Part shown: piece by piece, positions 42,168 through 50,039 of the stretch
Numbering within the stretch: the first letter of the stretch is position 1
Layout of the letters: each line of letters starts with the position of its first letter
Source of the DNA: Hanstruepera marina
GTDB lineage: Bacteria > Bacteroidota > Bacteroidia > Flavobacteriales > Flavobacteriaceae
Assembly: GCF_019880635.1 (NCBI RefSeq)
Contig: NZ_JAINVX010000001.1
Coordinates: 1,148,501-1,212,500 of the forward strand
Direction of reading: 5' to 3'
Length of the DNA stretch: 64,000 nucleotides
Made by a program: the position numbers and the translations under genes
The notes under the pieces: generated by a model
Database searches by the model: none
The model's input: the letters and a program-made list of their open reading frames with translations, nothing else
Told to the model about the DNA's origin: nothing

Positions 42168-43007
42168 TTACAATAAATTTAATTGATATTTTACATAACT
42201 ACGCGTGAGTAGTTCGATTTTTTTATAATTTGGCACTCTAATCCTAGAGTTTTTAATTTGAAGAGCAGGCGTTTTCTTAAGTTTCTTTAACAGCTGTTTG
42301 TAGTAGCGATAAGCTACGAAAACTCCAAATTTAGCTTCTATAGGCAATTGTTTTATACCTTCTAATCCCAGTTCAAAATCATTTTCTATTTCATTAATAA
42401 TGGCTTGTTTAGACTCTTCATCTAATTTAGATAAATCAGTGTTTGGAAAATAAGATCTATTTAGTATTTCGTAATCACTTTTTAAATCGCGTAGGAAGTT
42501 TACTTTTTGGAATGCTGAACCTAAATGCATCGCGGTAGACTTCAGGTTTTCATATTGTTCTTCATTACCATTGACGAATACTTTTAAACACATTAAACCA
42601 ACTACATCTGCAGAACCATATATATATTCTTTGTACTCCTCTTGCGTTAGATAAGTGGTTTTAAATAAATCTGTACGCATGCTTTTCATAAATGCTTCTA
42701 CAAGATCCCTGTTAATATTGTATTTGTGATACGTTTCTTGAAATGCATTAAGAATAGGGTTGAGGCTTATTTTACGCGCTAAAGCAAGATTTAAATCTTT
42801 TTCAAATTCCTCAAATAGCTCGGCTTGGTTATAATTATGAAAACTATCTACAATTTCATCAGCAAATCTAACAAAACCATAAATATTATAAATATCCTGA
42901 CGTATTGAAGGCGCCAGCATTTTGGTTGCTAGTGAAAACGATGTACTATAGGTTTTAGTAACTGTTTTACTACAAGAATACGATACATTGTCAAAAATTG
43001 ATTTCAT
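42168..43007 (-). CDS. crtB: Phytoene synthase
   Basis: Condenses two geranylgeranyl diphosphates to phytoene. The isoprenoid synthase motifs are present: TYSTSFSLATKMLAP, the first aspartate-rich DEIVDSFHN, GSADVVGLMCLKVF, and LGSAFQKVNFLRDLKSDYEILNRSYFP with the second D-rich site. The 279 residues are usual for CrtB. The start overlaps the crtI stop in ATGA, so the two are translationally coupled. Confidence 0.96.
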   Translation of the reverse strand: MKSIFDNVSYSCSKTVTKTYSTSFSLATKMLAPSIRQDIYNIYGFVRFADEIVDSFHNYNQAELFEEFEKDLNLALARKISLNPILNAFQETYHKYNINRDLVEAFMKSMRTDLFKTTYLTQEEYKEYIYGSADVVGLMCLKVFVNGNEEQYENLKSTAMHLGSAFQKVNFLRDLKSDYEILNRSYFPNTDLSKLDEESKQAIINEIENDFELGLEGIKQLPIEAKFGVFVAYRYYKQLLKKLKKTPALQIKNSRIRVPNYKKIELLTRSYVKYQLNLL

Positions 43008-44476
43008 GATTTATTCGCGTGGTGTTTGTTAATGAGTTCTGCAACAAGTTTACCTGAAATTAATGATGGTGGGACTCCAGGCCCAGGAACTGTTAATTGT
43101 CCTGTGAAATATAAATTCTTTACTTTTTTACTTTTAAGCTTTGGTCTTAAAAAAGCTGTTTGCATAAGTGTGTTGGCCATTCCATAGGCATTGCCTTTAT
43201 AGGAGTTGTAGTCTTTGATGAAATCGTTGACACAAAAAGACTCTGAAAATAAAATTGAGCTTCTTACTTTTTGTGAGGTTAGGGTTTCAAATCGATCCAT
43301 AATTTTTGTAAAACACTCACTTCGCATTTTTTTTGTGTCTTTAAGACCAGGAGCCAGTGGAATTAAAAATATTCCTGCTTCCTTGCCTTCGGGAGCGGCA
43401 TTGGAATCTGTAATAGAAGGGAAGCTAGCATAAAATAATGGATCGTCAGGCCATTCAGGGCTGTCGTAAATTGACTTGGCATGTTTATCAAAATCAACAT
43501 CAAAAAAAAGTGTATGGTGATTGACATTTTTCAATTTTTTATCAAAACCAACATAGAAGAGAAGTGATGAAGGAGCAAAAGTTCTGCTTTCCCAATATTT
43601 TTCTGAATATTGCCTGAATTCAGGCTCTAACAATGTTTCGGTATGATGATAATCTGCACCGCTTAAAAGGATATCGCAGGTGTAATTTTTACTATTTGAA
43701 ATAATTCCAGTTACCTGTCCATTTTTAATCTCTATACTATCAATAGGAGCATTGGTTCTTATTTTTACACCTAAACTTTTTGACAAAGCTTCTAAGGCTA
43801 GAATGACTTCATACATACCTTTTTTTGGATGAAATGTACCTAATCCAAAATCGGCATAATTCATAAAGTTATAGAATGATGGTGTATCACTAGGTTTGGC
43901 ACCTAGAAATAGTACAGGAAATTCTAAAATTTTAGTCAGTCTTTCATTTTTAAACGCTTTTCTAACGTCTTTTTTTATTGTGCTAAAAAACTGATCTAAT
44001 TTTTTTATTGTTTTTGATGTTACGAGCTCAAATGGAGAAACACCCGGATTGTAAACCAGATCCTTTATTGCGATATTATAGTTATCTCTGGCTTTGTCAA
44101 TAAACTTTTTGAGTAGAGTTGAGCTTCCGGGCTCCTCTTTTTCAAAAGCCTCACAAATTTTTTCGAGCGTACTTTCTATAGTTATGTAGTCATCTTTACC
44201 AAAATAAACAGAATAAGCAGGATTTAACTTTTCAAGTGTATAATATTCTGAAGGTTTTTTATTGAAGTCATCAAAAAATCGTTCAAAAACATCTGGCATC
44301 CAATACCAAGTTGGACCAATATCAAAACTAAATCCCTCTTTTTTTAATTGCCTTGCGCGCCCACCAATGGTGCTATTTTTTTCAAAAATAGTTACATCAT
44401 AACCTGCTTTTGCTAGGTAGCAAGAAGCAGATAGGGATGAAAAACCTGAACCAATTATTATAATTTGCTGTTTCAT
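43004..44476 (-). CDS. crtI: Phytoene desaturase
   Basis: FAD enzyme that desaturates phytoene to lycopene. At 490 residues it has the N-terminal dinucleotide fold (IIIGSGFSSLSASCYLAKAGYDVTIFEKNSTIGGRARQLKKEGFSFDIGPTWYWMPD) and the C-terminal carotene signature (NLYFTGQLTVPGPGVPPSLISGKLVA). It is the first structural gene after the MerR-type regulator (42-bp gap); that gap carries an inverted repeat and a promoter-like sequence, so it is a likely control point. Next is crtB (ATGA overlap). Confidence 0.96.
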   Translation of the reverse strand: MKQQIIIIGSGFSSLSASCYLAKAGYDVTIFEKNSTIGGRARQLKKEGFSFDIGPTWYWMPDVFERFFDDFNKKPSEYYTLEKLNPAYSVYFGKDDYITIESTLEKICEAFEKEEPGSSTLLKKFIDKARDNYNIAIKDLVYNPGVSPFELVTSKTIKKLDQFFSTIKKDVRKAFKNERLTKILEFPVLFLGAKPSDTPSFYNFMNYADFGLGTFHPKKGMYEVILALEALSKSLGVKIRTNAPIDSIEIKNGQVTGIISNSKNYTCDILLSGADYHHTETLLEPEFRQYSEKYWESRTFAPSSLLFYVGFDKKLKNVNHHTLFFDVDFDKHAKSIYDSPEWPDDPLFYASFPSITDSNAAPEGKEAGIFLIPLAPGLKDTKKMRSECFTKIMDRFETLTSQKVRSSILFSESFCVNDFIKDYNSYKGNAYGMANTLMQTAFLRPKLKSKKVKNLYFTGQLTVPGPGVPPSLISGKLVAELINKHHANKS

Positions 44477-44509
44477 TTGTTTAACAAATATACAAAAATG
44501 TTAAACAAA
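44476..44509. promoter_or_regulatory. Candidate operator: 10-bp inverted repeat over the crtI promoter
   Basis: TTTGTTTAAC (44476-44485) and GTTAAACAAA (44500-44509) are a perfect inverted repeat with a 14-bp spacer, filling the gap between the regulator and crtI. The inner edge contains, on the minus strand, TATATTTG (plus 44485-44492), a full TAnnTTTG element. The same half-site, TTAAACAAAA, is at 44501 and again at 45432 upstream of the regulator gene, with TCAAACAAAA at 45461. A dimeric MerR-type protein is the natural candidate to bind it. Confidence 0.6.
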
Positions 44510-44518
44510 AATATAATT

Positions 44519-45415
44519 TTATATTTCTTTTATGAAATTTTCGACAGAATGGTAAGGTTTAATGGATTTATCTAGTTTATTGGCATTTACGTTGTCCAAT
44601 AATCTACCAAAAATCCATAGCTGATTATCATTAGTAAGCAGCTCATTTTTAAATTCGTTTAAGTAATCTAAAATACTATCACTATCTGGTTTTACAGTAA
44701 AGTAAGATATAAAGGTAATGCTACTGTATTGCTTTAAAACATCTTTCAAACTTATTATTGGAACACTTGGTCCTAAATAAATAGTGTGATAGCCAGCTTT
44801 TACTAATTGGTAGTTAATAAATAGTAGGCCTAAATCGTGAATTTCATTTAAAGGCAAGTACAATACAAATGTCCTATCATTTATTATTGGAGCTTTAATT
44901 TGATGAACTTCAATGTTTGTAAGTAGCTTTTGTTTTATTAATTCTGAAATAAAATGTTCTTGCGCAGGTGTAATTGTATTGGTTTGCCAAAGGAGTCCAA
45001 TTTCACTCATTAACGGGACAAAAACTTCTAGAAAAATTTCTGAAAAAGTCTTTTGTTTGGCTAAACCATCGTAGGTTTTAAAAAATAATATCTTGTCAAA
45101 ATTTAACATGGCTAGTTTAAACATACTTATGGCATGGTCACTCTCTTGTTCTTTGGAAGAAAGTTCTTTTACCGTATTAGCTATGTCTAAATCATTAATC
45201 TTGGCAATTTTAGATATTTTAAAACCATTGTTGTACAAAAAGGTAACATTCAAAAGCTTTTGCAGACTTTCTAGGCTGTAGTATCGTATATTGGTGTCTG
45301 TTCTATTGGGTTGTAATAAGTTGTAACGTTTTTCCCAAATTCTGATTGTATGAGCTTTAACTCCTGAAAGATGCTCTAAATCCTTTATACTAAAATTTGT
45401 TTTAATATTGTTCAT
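44519..45415 (-). CDS. MerR-type regulator with cobalamin-binding domain (CarH-like), candidate light sensor of the crt operon
   Basis: About 298 residues from the ATG at 45415; the open frame reaches a TTG at 45439 that I discard because MNNIKTNFSIKDLEHLSGV is the family's beginning. Domains: MerR helix-turn-helix (VKAHTIRIWEKRYNLLQPNRTDTNIRYYS, residues 20-50), a helical bundle with W143-x9-E153-H154 (LLWQTNTITPAQEH), and a B12-binding fold with E191-x-H193-x-x-G196 (NEIHDLG). In the CarH photoreceptor the first set caps the adenosyl group of adenosylcobalamin and the second His is the lower axial ligand. Here the residue after the Trp is Gln, where CarH has the His ligand of the light state. 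It heads the crt operon. Confidence 0.82.
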   Translation of the reverse strand: MNNIKTNFSIKDLEHLSGVKAHTIRIWEKRYNLLQPNRTDTNIRYYSLESLQKLLNVTFLYNNGFKISKIAKINDLDIANTVKELSSKEQESDHAISMFKLAMLNFDKILFFKTYDGLAKQKTFSEIFLEVFVPLMSEIGLLWQTNTITPAQEHFISELIKQKLLTNIEVHQIKAPIINDRTFVLYLPLNEIHDLGLLFINYQLVKAGYHTIYLGPSVPIISLKDVLKQYSSITFISYFTVKPDSDSILDYLNEFKNELLTNDNQLWIFGRLLDNVNANKLDKSIKPYHSVENFIKEI

Positions 45416-45431
45416 GCATTTCAATGAATTA

Positions 45432-45470
45432 TTAAACAAAAATAATTTAATTTATTGTAATCAAACAAAA
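45432..45470. promoter_or_regulatory. Two TTAAACAAAA-type half-sites upstream of the CarH-like gene
   Basis: TTAAACAAAA (45432-45441) and TCAAACAAAA (45461-45470) are direct repeats 29 bp apart, in the region that must hold the regulator's promoter. Identical in the core to the inner arm of the inverted repeat before crtI, so they may be sites for the same protein and give feedback control. Confidence 0.45.
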
Positions 45471-45491
45471 AATTAGTATAAAATTATGAAG

Positions 45492-45577
45492 TGCGCACGA
45501 GAAGACTCGAACTTCCACGACCAAAAGCGGTCATTAGGCCCTCAACCTAACGCGTCTACCAATTCCGCCACGTGCGC
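45492..45577 (-). tRNA. tRNA-Leu (anticodon GAG)
   Basis: Reverse-strand cloverleaf of 86 nt without the CCA end: 7-bp acceptor GCGCACG / CGTGCGC, D-arm with AATTGGTAGAC, anticodon stem TTAGG / CCTAA with loop TTGAGGG (anticodon GAG), a long variable arm GACCGCTTTTGGTC as expected for leucine, and a TTCGAGT T-loop. Confidence 0.95.
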
Positions 45578-45600
45578 ATTATTAGGAAAGTATAAAAATA

Positions 45601-45631
45601 AAAAAAGTTAAGCAAAGGCTTAACTTTTTTT
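45601..45631. terminator. Hairpin between the tRNA-Lys and tRNA-Leu genes
   Basis: Perfect 13-bp stem (arms AAAAAAGTTAAGC / GCTTAACTTTTTT) with a 4-nt loop, with T-runs on either strand. It lies just after the tRNA-Lys 3' end on the minus strand and before the tRNA-Leu, so the two tRNAs probably have separate transcripts, or partial read-through. Confidence 0.8.
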
Positions 45632-45632
45632 G

Positions 45633-45705
45633 TGACCGGGCTGGGGCTCGAACCCAGGACCCTCTCCTTAAAAGGGAGATGCTCTACCAACTGAGCTACC
45701 CGGTC
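45633..45705 (-). tRNA. tRNA-Lys (anticodon TTT)
   Basis: Reverse-strand cloverleaf of 73 nt: acceptor GACCGGG / CCCGGTC, D-arm GCTCAGTTGGTAGAGC, anticodon stem TCTCC / GGAGA with loop CTTTTAA (anticodon TTT), and T-arm CTGGG TTCGAGC CCCAG. The two tRNAs point the same way and lie in the 420-bp gap between the CarH-like gene and aroK. Confidence 0.96.
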
Positions 45706-45834
45706 ATTGTTTCTCTGTAACGAGGGTGCAAATATATAATGTTTAATTAATAAAACAATACTTTTTTTAGAGATTTTTTTGTTTTTTTGTTTGGTCGGTT
45801 AGTATCTTTTTAATTATCAAATAACAACAGAAAA

Positions 45835-46353
45835 ATGAATATTGTTTTATTGGGTTATATGGCTTCGGGAAAGTCTATTGTTGGTCAAAAATTAGCTCAA
45901 ATTTTAGATTGGCAGTTCATTGATTTGGATAAGGTAATTGAAGAAAAGGAAGATTTATCTGTGCAAGATATTTTTAAAACTAAGGGTGAAATATTTTTTA
46001 GAAAAGTAGAGAGCAAGTGTTTGAGTGATGTTCTTGTAAATTCAGATAAATCTGTAATAGCATTGGGAGGCGGTACACCTTGTTATGGTAATAATATAAA
46101 CCTAATTAGTAGAAACCAAAATACAACTAGCATTTATTTAAGTGTTGCTGTAGCTGAACTTGTTAATAGGCTGTTTGAAGATAAGGCAAAGCGGCCTTTA
46201 GTGGCTCACCTTTCTAATCGTAACGATATGACGGAATTTGTTGGCAAACATTTGTTTGAAAGATTCTCCTATTATAATCAAGCGGATATTGTGGTAAATG
46301 CCAATTCTGATATTGATAGCGTTGTAAAAACTATTCTTTTAGAATTATTTTAA
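45835..46353 (+). CDS. aroK: Shikimate kinase
   Basis: Phosphorylates shikimate at the 3-OH with ATP in the chorismate pathway. Walker A is GYMASGKS (residues 7-14), the shikimate-binding DLD motif is FIDLDKVIEE, the arginine segment is GEIFFRKVE, and ALGGGTPCYGNN is the second substrate loop. RPLVAHLSNRNDMTEF carries the lid arginine. It is 172 residues, normal for AroK. The 3' end overlaps the convergent phosphoribosyltransferase by 9 bp. Confidence 0.95.
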   Translation: MNIVLLGYMASGKSIVGQKLAQILDWQFIDLDKVIEEKEDLSVQDIFKTKGEIFFRKVESKCLSDVLVNSDKSVIALGGGTPCYGNNINLISRNQNTTSIYLSVAVAELVNRLFEDKAKRPLVAHLSNRNDMTEFVGKHLFERFSYYNQADIVVNANSDIDSVVKTILLELF

Positions 46354-46851
46354 AAACACTTCATAAGGTTTTTTGTCAAGAATTACATCTACGTGTTCAT
46401 GCAAAGAAGTAGAAAGCGAAATGCCTTTAAAATCAGCTTTTACAGGATACTTTTTGTGATTTCTGTTAACCAAAACAGCAGTTTTAAATTGCTTTAAAGG
46501 AACATCTAAAAAATGCTTTACGCCATAAATCAAAGTAGTTCCAGAGTTTAATACATCATCAATTAAAATTACAGATTTATCTATATATTCTTCAGGTGTC
46601 AGTGAAGTTTTTATAGCATTTCTTGGTGCTTTTTTGTCAATTTCAACGCGACATAATACAGGCTCAATAGGTGATATTTTTTTTAAAATAGACTTTAGTT
46701 TTTTTGCCAAAACATAGCCATTGCTATCAATTCCAGCTAAAATCACTTCTTTTTCATCAACATTACTCTCATAAATTTGATATGCTATCCGTCTTACTTT
46801 GTGAACAACAGTATCGTGATCCAGTATAATGTTATTAATTTCAGAATTCAT
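46345..46851 (-). CDS. Phosphoribosyltransferase family protein (PyrR-like)
   Basis: A 168-residue type I PRTase. The PRPP loop is VILIDDVLNSGTTLIYGVKHFL, with the acidic DD pair, and the N-terminal hood is typical (IILDHDTVVHKVRRIAYQIYESN). The strand ILAGIDSNGYVLAKKLKS and the C-terminal FKGISLSTSLHEHVDVILD match PyrR/Hpt-type proteins. PyrR proteins are bifunctional uracil PRTase and RNA attenuators; no attenuator is visible here, so substrate and RNA binding are open. The S4-domain gene lies 48 bp upstream on the same strand. Confidence 0.87.
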   Translation of the reverse strand: MNSEINNIILDHDTVVHKVRRIAYQIYESNVDEKEVILAGIDSNGYVLAKKLKSILKKISPIEPVLCRVEIDKKAPRNAIKTSLTPEEYIDKSVILIDDVLNSGTTLIYGVKHFLDVPLKQFKTAVLVNRNHKKYPVKADFKGISLSTSLHEHVDVILDKKPYEVFLK

Positions 46852-46899
46852 AAAAAATTCATTTTTTTCAAAGATAAAATAGATATTTTAAAATGGCGT

Positions 46900-47280
46900 C
46901 TAATTATGGGAATCATTTTCGTCATAAAAATCGTCAATATCGCGTCTATCTTTTTTGGTTGGTCTACCAGTTCCTTTTTTTCGGTAATAGTCTTTGGAAT
47001 ACTTTAATAATTCAGAGGCTGCAAAAGCCTCTTTGGGCGTAGTATCTGTTCTGTAAATATCAACTAATTTGGCACCTACACGATTTGGGGGAATATCATT
47101 AACTGTTAAGCTATAATTAATTTGATCTTTGCGAACCTCTATTTTATCTGTAGGGTAAACTTCACGACTGGGTTTTACAGTATCACTATTAACACGTACA
47201 TGCCCTTTTTTGCAAGCAGCTGTTGCTATACTTCTAGTTTTAAAATACCTAACACACCATAAATACTTGTCTATTCGCAT
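46900..47280 (-). CDS. S4-domain RNA-binding protein (Hsp15-like)
   Basis: A 126-residue RNA-binding protein of the HslR/Hsp15 family that binds stalled 50S subunits. The S4 domain is RIDKYLWCVRYFKTRSIATAACKKGHVRVNSDTVKPSREVYPTDKIEV. The C-terminal tail is basic then acidic (RKKGTGRPTKKDRRDIDDFYDENDSHN), as in the family. Cytoplasmic. The heat-shock role is family knowledge; no heat-shock promoter is visible. Confidence 0.88.
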   Translation of the reverse strand: MRIDKYLWCVRYFKTRSIATAACKKGHVRVNSDTVKPSREVYPTDKIEVRKDQINYSLTVNDIPPNRVGAKLVDIYRTDTTPKEAFAASELLKYSKDYYRKKGTGRPTKKDRRDIDDFYDENDSHN

Positions 47281-47361
47281 ACAATTCGTCTAAAAACTAC
47301 GTTAATGTTGTTGTGCAAAATTATTTAAAAATTGTATCTTGCTCCACAAAAATAAGCAATA

Positions 47362-48387
47362 ATGAAATTAAGAAAATTAGTACTACCACTTATTGGACTT
47401 TTTATGGTGTTATCTTCATGTAATAATGATGATGACAGTCCTAGTACTGTGCCTCCTAGAGATAAAGGTGAAGTTTACGAAGAAGATTTAGCCGAAATTG
47501 AAGAATTCTTGAGTACACATTTTTTTAACTACGAAGACTTTGATTTTAATAACCCTGATAATCCAGACAATGATACTTTTGAGATAGTTTTTGATACTAT
47601 TGCTGGTGTAAATAGTGATAAAATTTCTTTAATGGATAGTCCGCAATTAGAATACAAAATTGTTGAAGATTCTGGTATTGATTATAAGTTGTATTACCTG
47701 AATGTTCGTCAAGGAGGTGGTAATGAAATTCATTTTTGTGATGAGGCTAAACTAATATATGAGGGAAGCATTACAACTGGACACGTGTTTGATAGCGCTG
47801 TAAATCCTGCTTCATTTAATTTAATTACCGTTGGGTCATCTGCTGGTGTGGTACCAGGTTTTCAACAAGGTGTTATTGAATTTAAAACTAGCACAAGTTT
47901 TACTGATAATGGCGATGGCACTGTTACATATCATGGACACGGAATTGGAGCTGTTTTTATTCCATCAGGTTTAGGGTATTTTCAACAACCTTTAATTGGA
48001 GTACCAAGTTACACACCATTGATTTTTAAATTTGACCTTTACGAACGTACGCTTTTAGACCATGATGGTGATAATATCTATTCGTATTTAGAAGATTTAA
48101 ACATGAATGGTGATCTTTTTGATGATGATACTGACGGCGATTTTGGGCCAAATTTTATAGACAATGAAGATGATGGAGACGGGTATTTTACAGCTGATGA
48201 ATTAGGGTATAATACCTATGTTGTGGATACCAATATGGGGGAAACAGAACCCGTTTTAGCTGGTAATGAATATGAAATGAGTAGAACTGAAGAAAACGGA
48301 ATTATTACAATTGAAACGTTTGTAATGTTGGACAGAACAGGAGATGGAACACCAGATTTTTTAGACGTTAATACAATTCCAGAATAA
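47362..48387 (+). CDS. FKBP-type peptidyl-prolyl isomerase lipoprotein with acidic C-terminal extension
   Basis: A 341-residue exported lipoprotein: signal with lipobox VLSSC (Cys20), then NNDDD. The FKBP domain is about residues 130-235: AKLIYEGSITTGHVFDSAVNPASFNLITV, GVVPGFQQGVIEF, and GAVFIPSGLGYFQQPLIGVPSYTPLIFKFDLYER with the isomerase core mostly conserved and an insertion carrying DNGDGT. After it comes an acidic tail (DHDGDNIYSYLEDLNMNGDLFDDDTDGDFGPNFIDNEDDGDGY) resembling calcium-binding thrombospondin type-3 repeats. It may be a cell-surface or periplasmic isomerase. A strong terminator follows. Gliding-associated FKBP lipoproteins exist in this group, but identity with them is not claimed. 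Confidence 0.83.
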   Translation: MKLRKLVLPLIGLFMVLSSCNNDDDSPSTVPPRDKGEVYEEDLAEIEEFLSTHFFNYEDFDFNNPDNPDNDTFEIVFDTIAGVNSDKISLMDSPQLEYKIVEDSGIDYKLYYLNVRQGGGNEIHFCDEAKLIYEGSITTGHVFDSAVNPASFNLITVGSSAGVVPGFQQGVIEFKTSTSFTDNGDGTVTYHGHGIGAVFIPSGLGYFQQPLIGVPSYTPLIFKFDLYERTLLDHDGDNIYSYLEDLNMNGDLFDDDTDGDFGPNFIDNEDDGDGYFTADELGYNTYVVDTNMGETEPVLAGNEYEMSRTEENGIITIETFVMLDRTGDGTPDFLDVNTIPE

Positions 48388-48401
48388 AAAATAACAAAAA
48401 C

Positions 48402-48431
48402 AAAAAAGCCGCTTTTATAAGCGGCTTTTTT
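48402..48431. terminator. Bidirectional terminator between the FKBP gene and the outer-membrane gene
   Basis: Perfect stem AAAAAAGCCGCTT / AAGCGGCTTTTTT around a 4-nt loop, with T-runs on both strands; it lies between two convergent genes and serves both. Confidence 0.9.
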
Positions 48432-48434
48432 GTT

Positions 48435-49016
48435 TTATAATATTAAGGATAAGCTTACAATAAACTGTTCTGGTCTGGTGTCAAGTCTTCCAATGTTAAG
48501 GTTGTTATCATTAATTATTGTAGCTTCATTATTGCTAAAACCACGCTCATAACGTAAATCAACACCAATTTTTTTCAAGCTAAAACCAACACCAATATTT
48601 AAGCCTACAGTAATATCATTTTCAATATCGCGAATATCATTATTGTCAAAATCTGAATCAATGATATATTGAAATGAAGGTCCTGCAAAAACATTTAAAA
48701 ACTCTAAAAGCTTTACACCGGCCAATAGAGGTGCATCAATTTTTTGCATTTTAAATGTGCCATCAGAATAATCACTTTTAGTGCTTGTATAGACCAACTC
48801 GGGTTTGGCAAAAATAAAACCTCCAAATTTTGCAAAAACGCCAAAGTGGTAACCTACGTTTCCGTCTGGGTTTTCTGCAGCACTTAAGGCCGATTCATAA
48901 TAACTACCATTGGAATTATAGTTGATTCCGCCTTTAAAACCAAATCCATTTGCAGATTGGGCATGCATGCCAATCGCCATAAAAAATGTAAAGAGACATA
49001 AATAAATAGCTTTCAT
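48435..49016 (-). CDS. Outer-membrane beta-barrel protein (porin family)
   Basis: A 193-residue outer-membrane protein of the OMP_b-brl_2 type. The signal peptide (YLCLFTFFMAIGMHA, cleaved before QSA) leads into strands with alternating hydrophobic residues: GFGFKGGINYNSNGSYY, GYHFGVFAKFGGFIFAKPELVYT, DAPLLAGVKLLEFLNVFAGPSFQYI and ITVGLNIGVGFSLKKIGVDLRYERGF. The last residues (PEQFIVSLSLIL) are a barrel-terminal strand. An eight-stranded barrel is likely. No substrate can be assigned. Confidence 0.85.
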   Translation of the reverse strand: MKAIYLCLFTFFMAIGMHAQSANGFGFKGGINYNSNGSYYESALSAAENPDGNVGYHFGVFAKFGGFIFAKPELVYTSTKSDYSDGTFKMQKIDAPLLAGVKLLEFLNVFAGPSFQYIIDSDFDNNDIRDIENDITVGLNIGVGFSLKKIGVDLRYERGFSNNEATIINDNNLNIGRLDTRPEQFIVSLSLIL

Positions 49017-49066
49017 AATATTCGTTTTTAAATTGATTTTGTATTAAAAACGAAATATAAGGCTAA

Positions 49067-50020
49067 TTATTTTCTTTGCATGACTCTTTCAGCCGCAGCT
49101 TGAATGGCAGCACTATTTAATCCGTACTTGTCCATGAGCTGTGCTGGAGTTCCTGATTCACCAAATGTATCTTGTGTAGCTACAAATTCTTGAGGTGTTG
49201 GTTTATTGGTTGCTAATACTCTTGCAACACTTTCACCCAATCCACCTAAAAAGTTATGCTCTTCAGCTGTTACAATACAGCCTGTTTTAGCTACAGAATC
49301 TAGAATGGCTTTATCGTCAAGTGGTTTTATGGTATGAATATTAATAACTTCAGCAGAAATACCTTTTTCTTCTAAAGCTTTAGCAGCTTCCAATGCTTCC
49401 CAAACCAAGTGACCTGTAGCTACAATAGTAACATCGCTACCTTCATTTAAATGAACAGCTTTACCTATCTCAAATGTTTGATTTTCAGGCGTAAAATTAG
49501 CTACTTTAGGCCTGCCAAAGCGCAAATATACTGGCCCATTGTGTTCTGCAATAGCAATTGTAGCTGCTTTAGTTTGGTTATAATCACATGGATTGATAAC
49601 CACCATACCAGGAAGCATTTTCATTAAGCCAATATCTTCGAGTATTTGGTGTGTGGCGCCATCTTCACCTAAAGTTAATCCTGCATGTGAAGCGCAAATT
49701 TTTACATTCTTTCCAGAATAAGCAACACTTTGACGAATTTGATCGTAAACACGACCTGTAGAGAAATTAGCAAATGTTCCTGTAAAAGGAATTTTTCCGC
49801 CTATGGTTAAGCCAGCTGCCATACCTACCATGTTAGCTTCGGCAATACCTACTTGGTAAAACCGTTCTGGGTGGTTGGCTTTAAAATCGTCCATTTTTAA
49901 TGAGCCAATTAAATCGGCACACAATGCAACAACGTTTTCATTAGTTTGCCCTAATTCAGTTAATCCAGCTCCAAAACCAGAGCGTGTATCTTTACTTCCT
50001 GTATTTGTATATGTTTTCAT
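49067..50020 (-). CDS. Transketolase, C-terminal subunit
   Basis: Second half of a split transketolase, about 317 residues. It contains the pyrimidine-binding domain ([70 protein letters not shown]) and the C-terminal domain ([35 protein letters not shown]). The frame opens with a TTG at 50038, but the ATG at 50020 (MKTYTNTG) is the better start and leaves a 19-bp gap after the N-subunit gene. Together the two subunits form the enzyme for the pentose phosphate pathway. Splitting is usual in Bacteroidota and many archaea. Confidence 0.93.
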   Translation of the reverse strand: MKTYTNTGSKDTRSGFGAGLTELGQTNENVVALCADLIGSLKMDDFKANHPERFYQVGIAEANMVGMAAGLTIGGKIPFTGTFANFSTGRVYDQIRQSVAYSGKNVKICASHAGLTLGEDGATHQILEDIGLMKMLPGMVVINPCDYNQTKAATIAIAEHNGPVYLRFGRPKVANFTPENQTFEIGKAVHLNEGSDVTIVATGHLVWEALEAAKALEEKGISAEVINIHTIKPLDDKAILDSVAKTGCIVTAEEHNFLGGLGESVARVLATNKPTPQEFVATQDTFGESGTPAQLMDKYGLNSAAIQAAAERVMQRK

Positions 50021-50039
50021 TTTTGTTGTTGATTGCAAA

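Noticed and set aside
45601-45631. Hairpin between the tRNAs as an RNA gene or attenuator
   Set aside because: The perfect stem with T-runs on both sides is a simple terminator.
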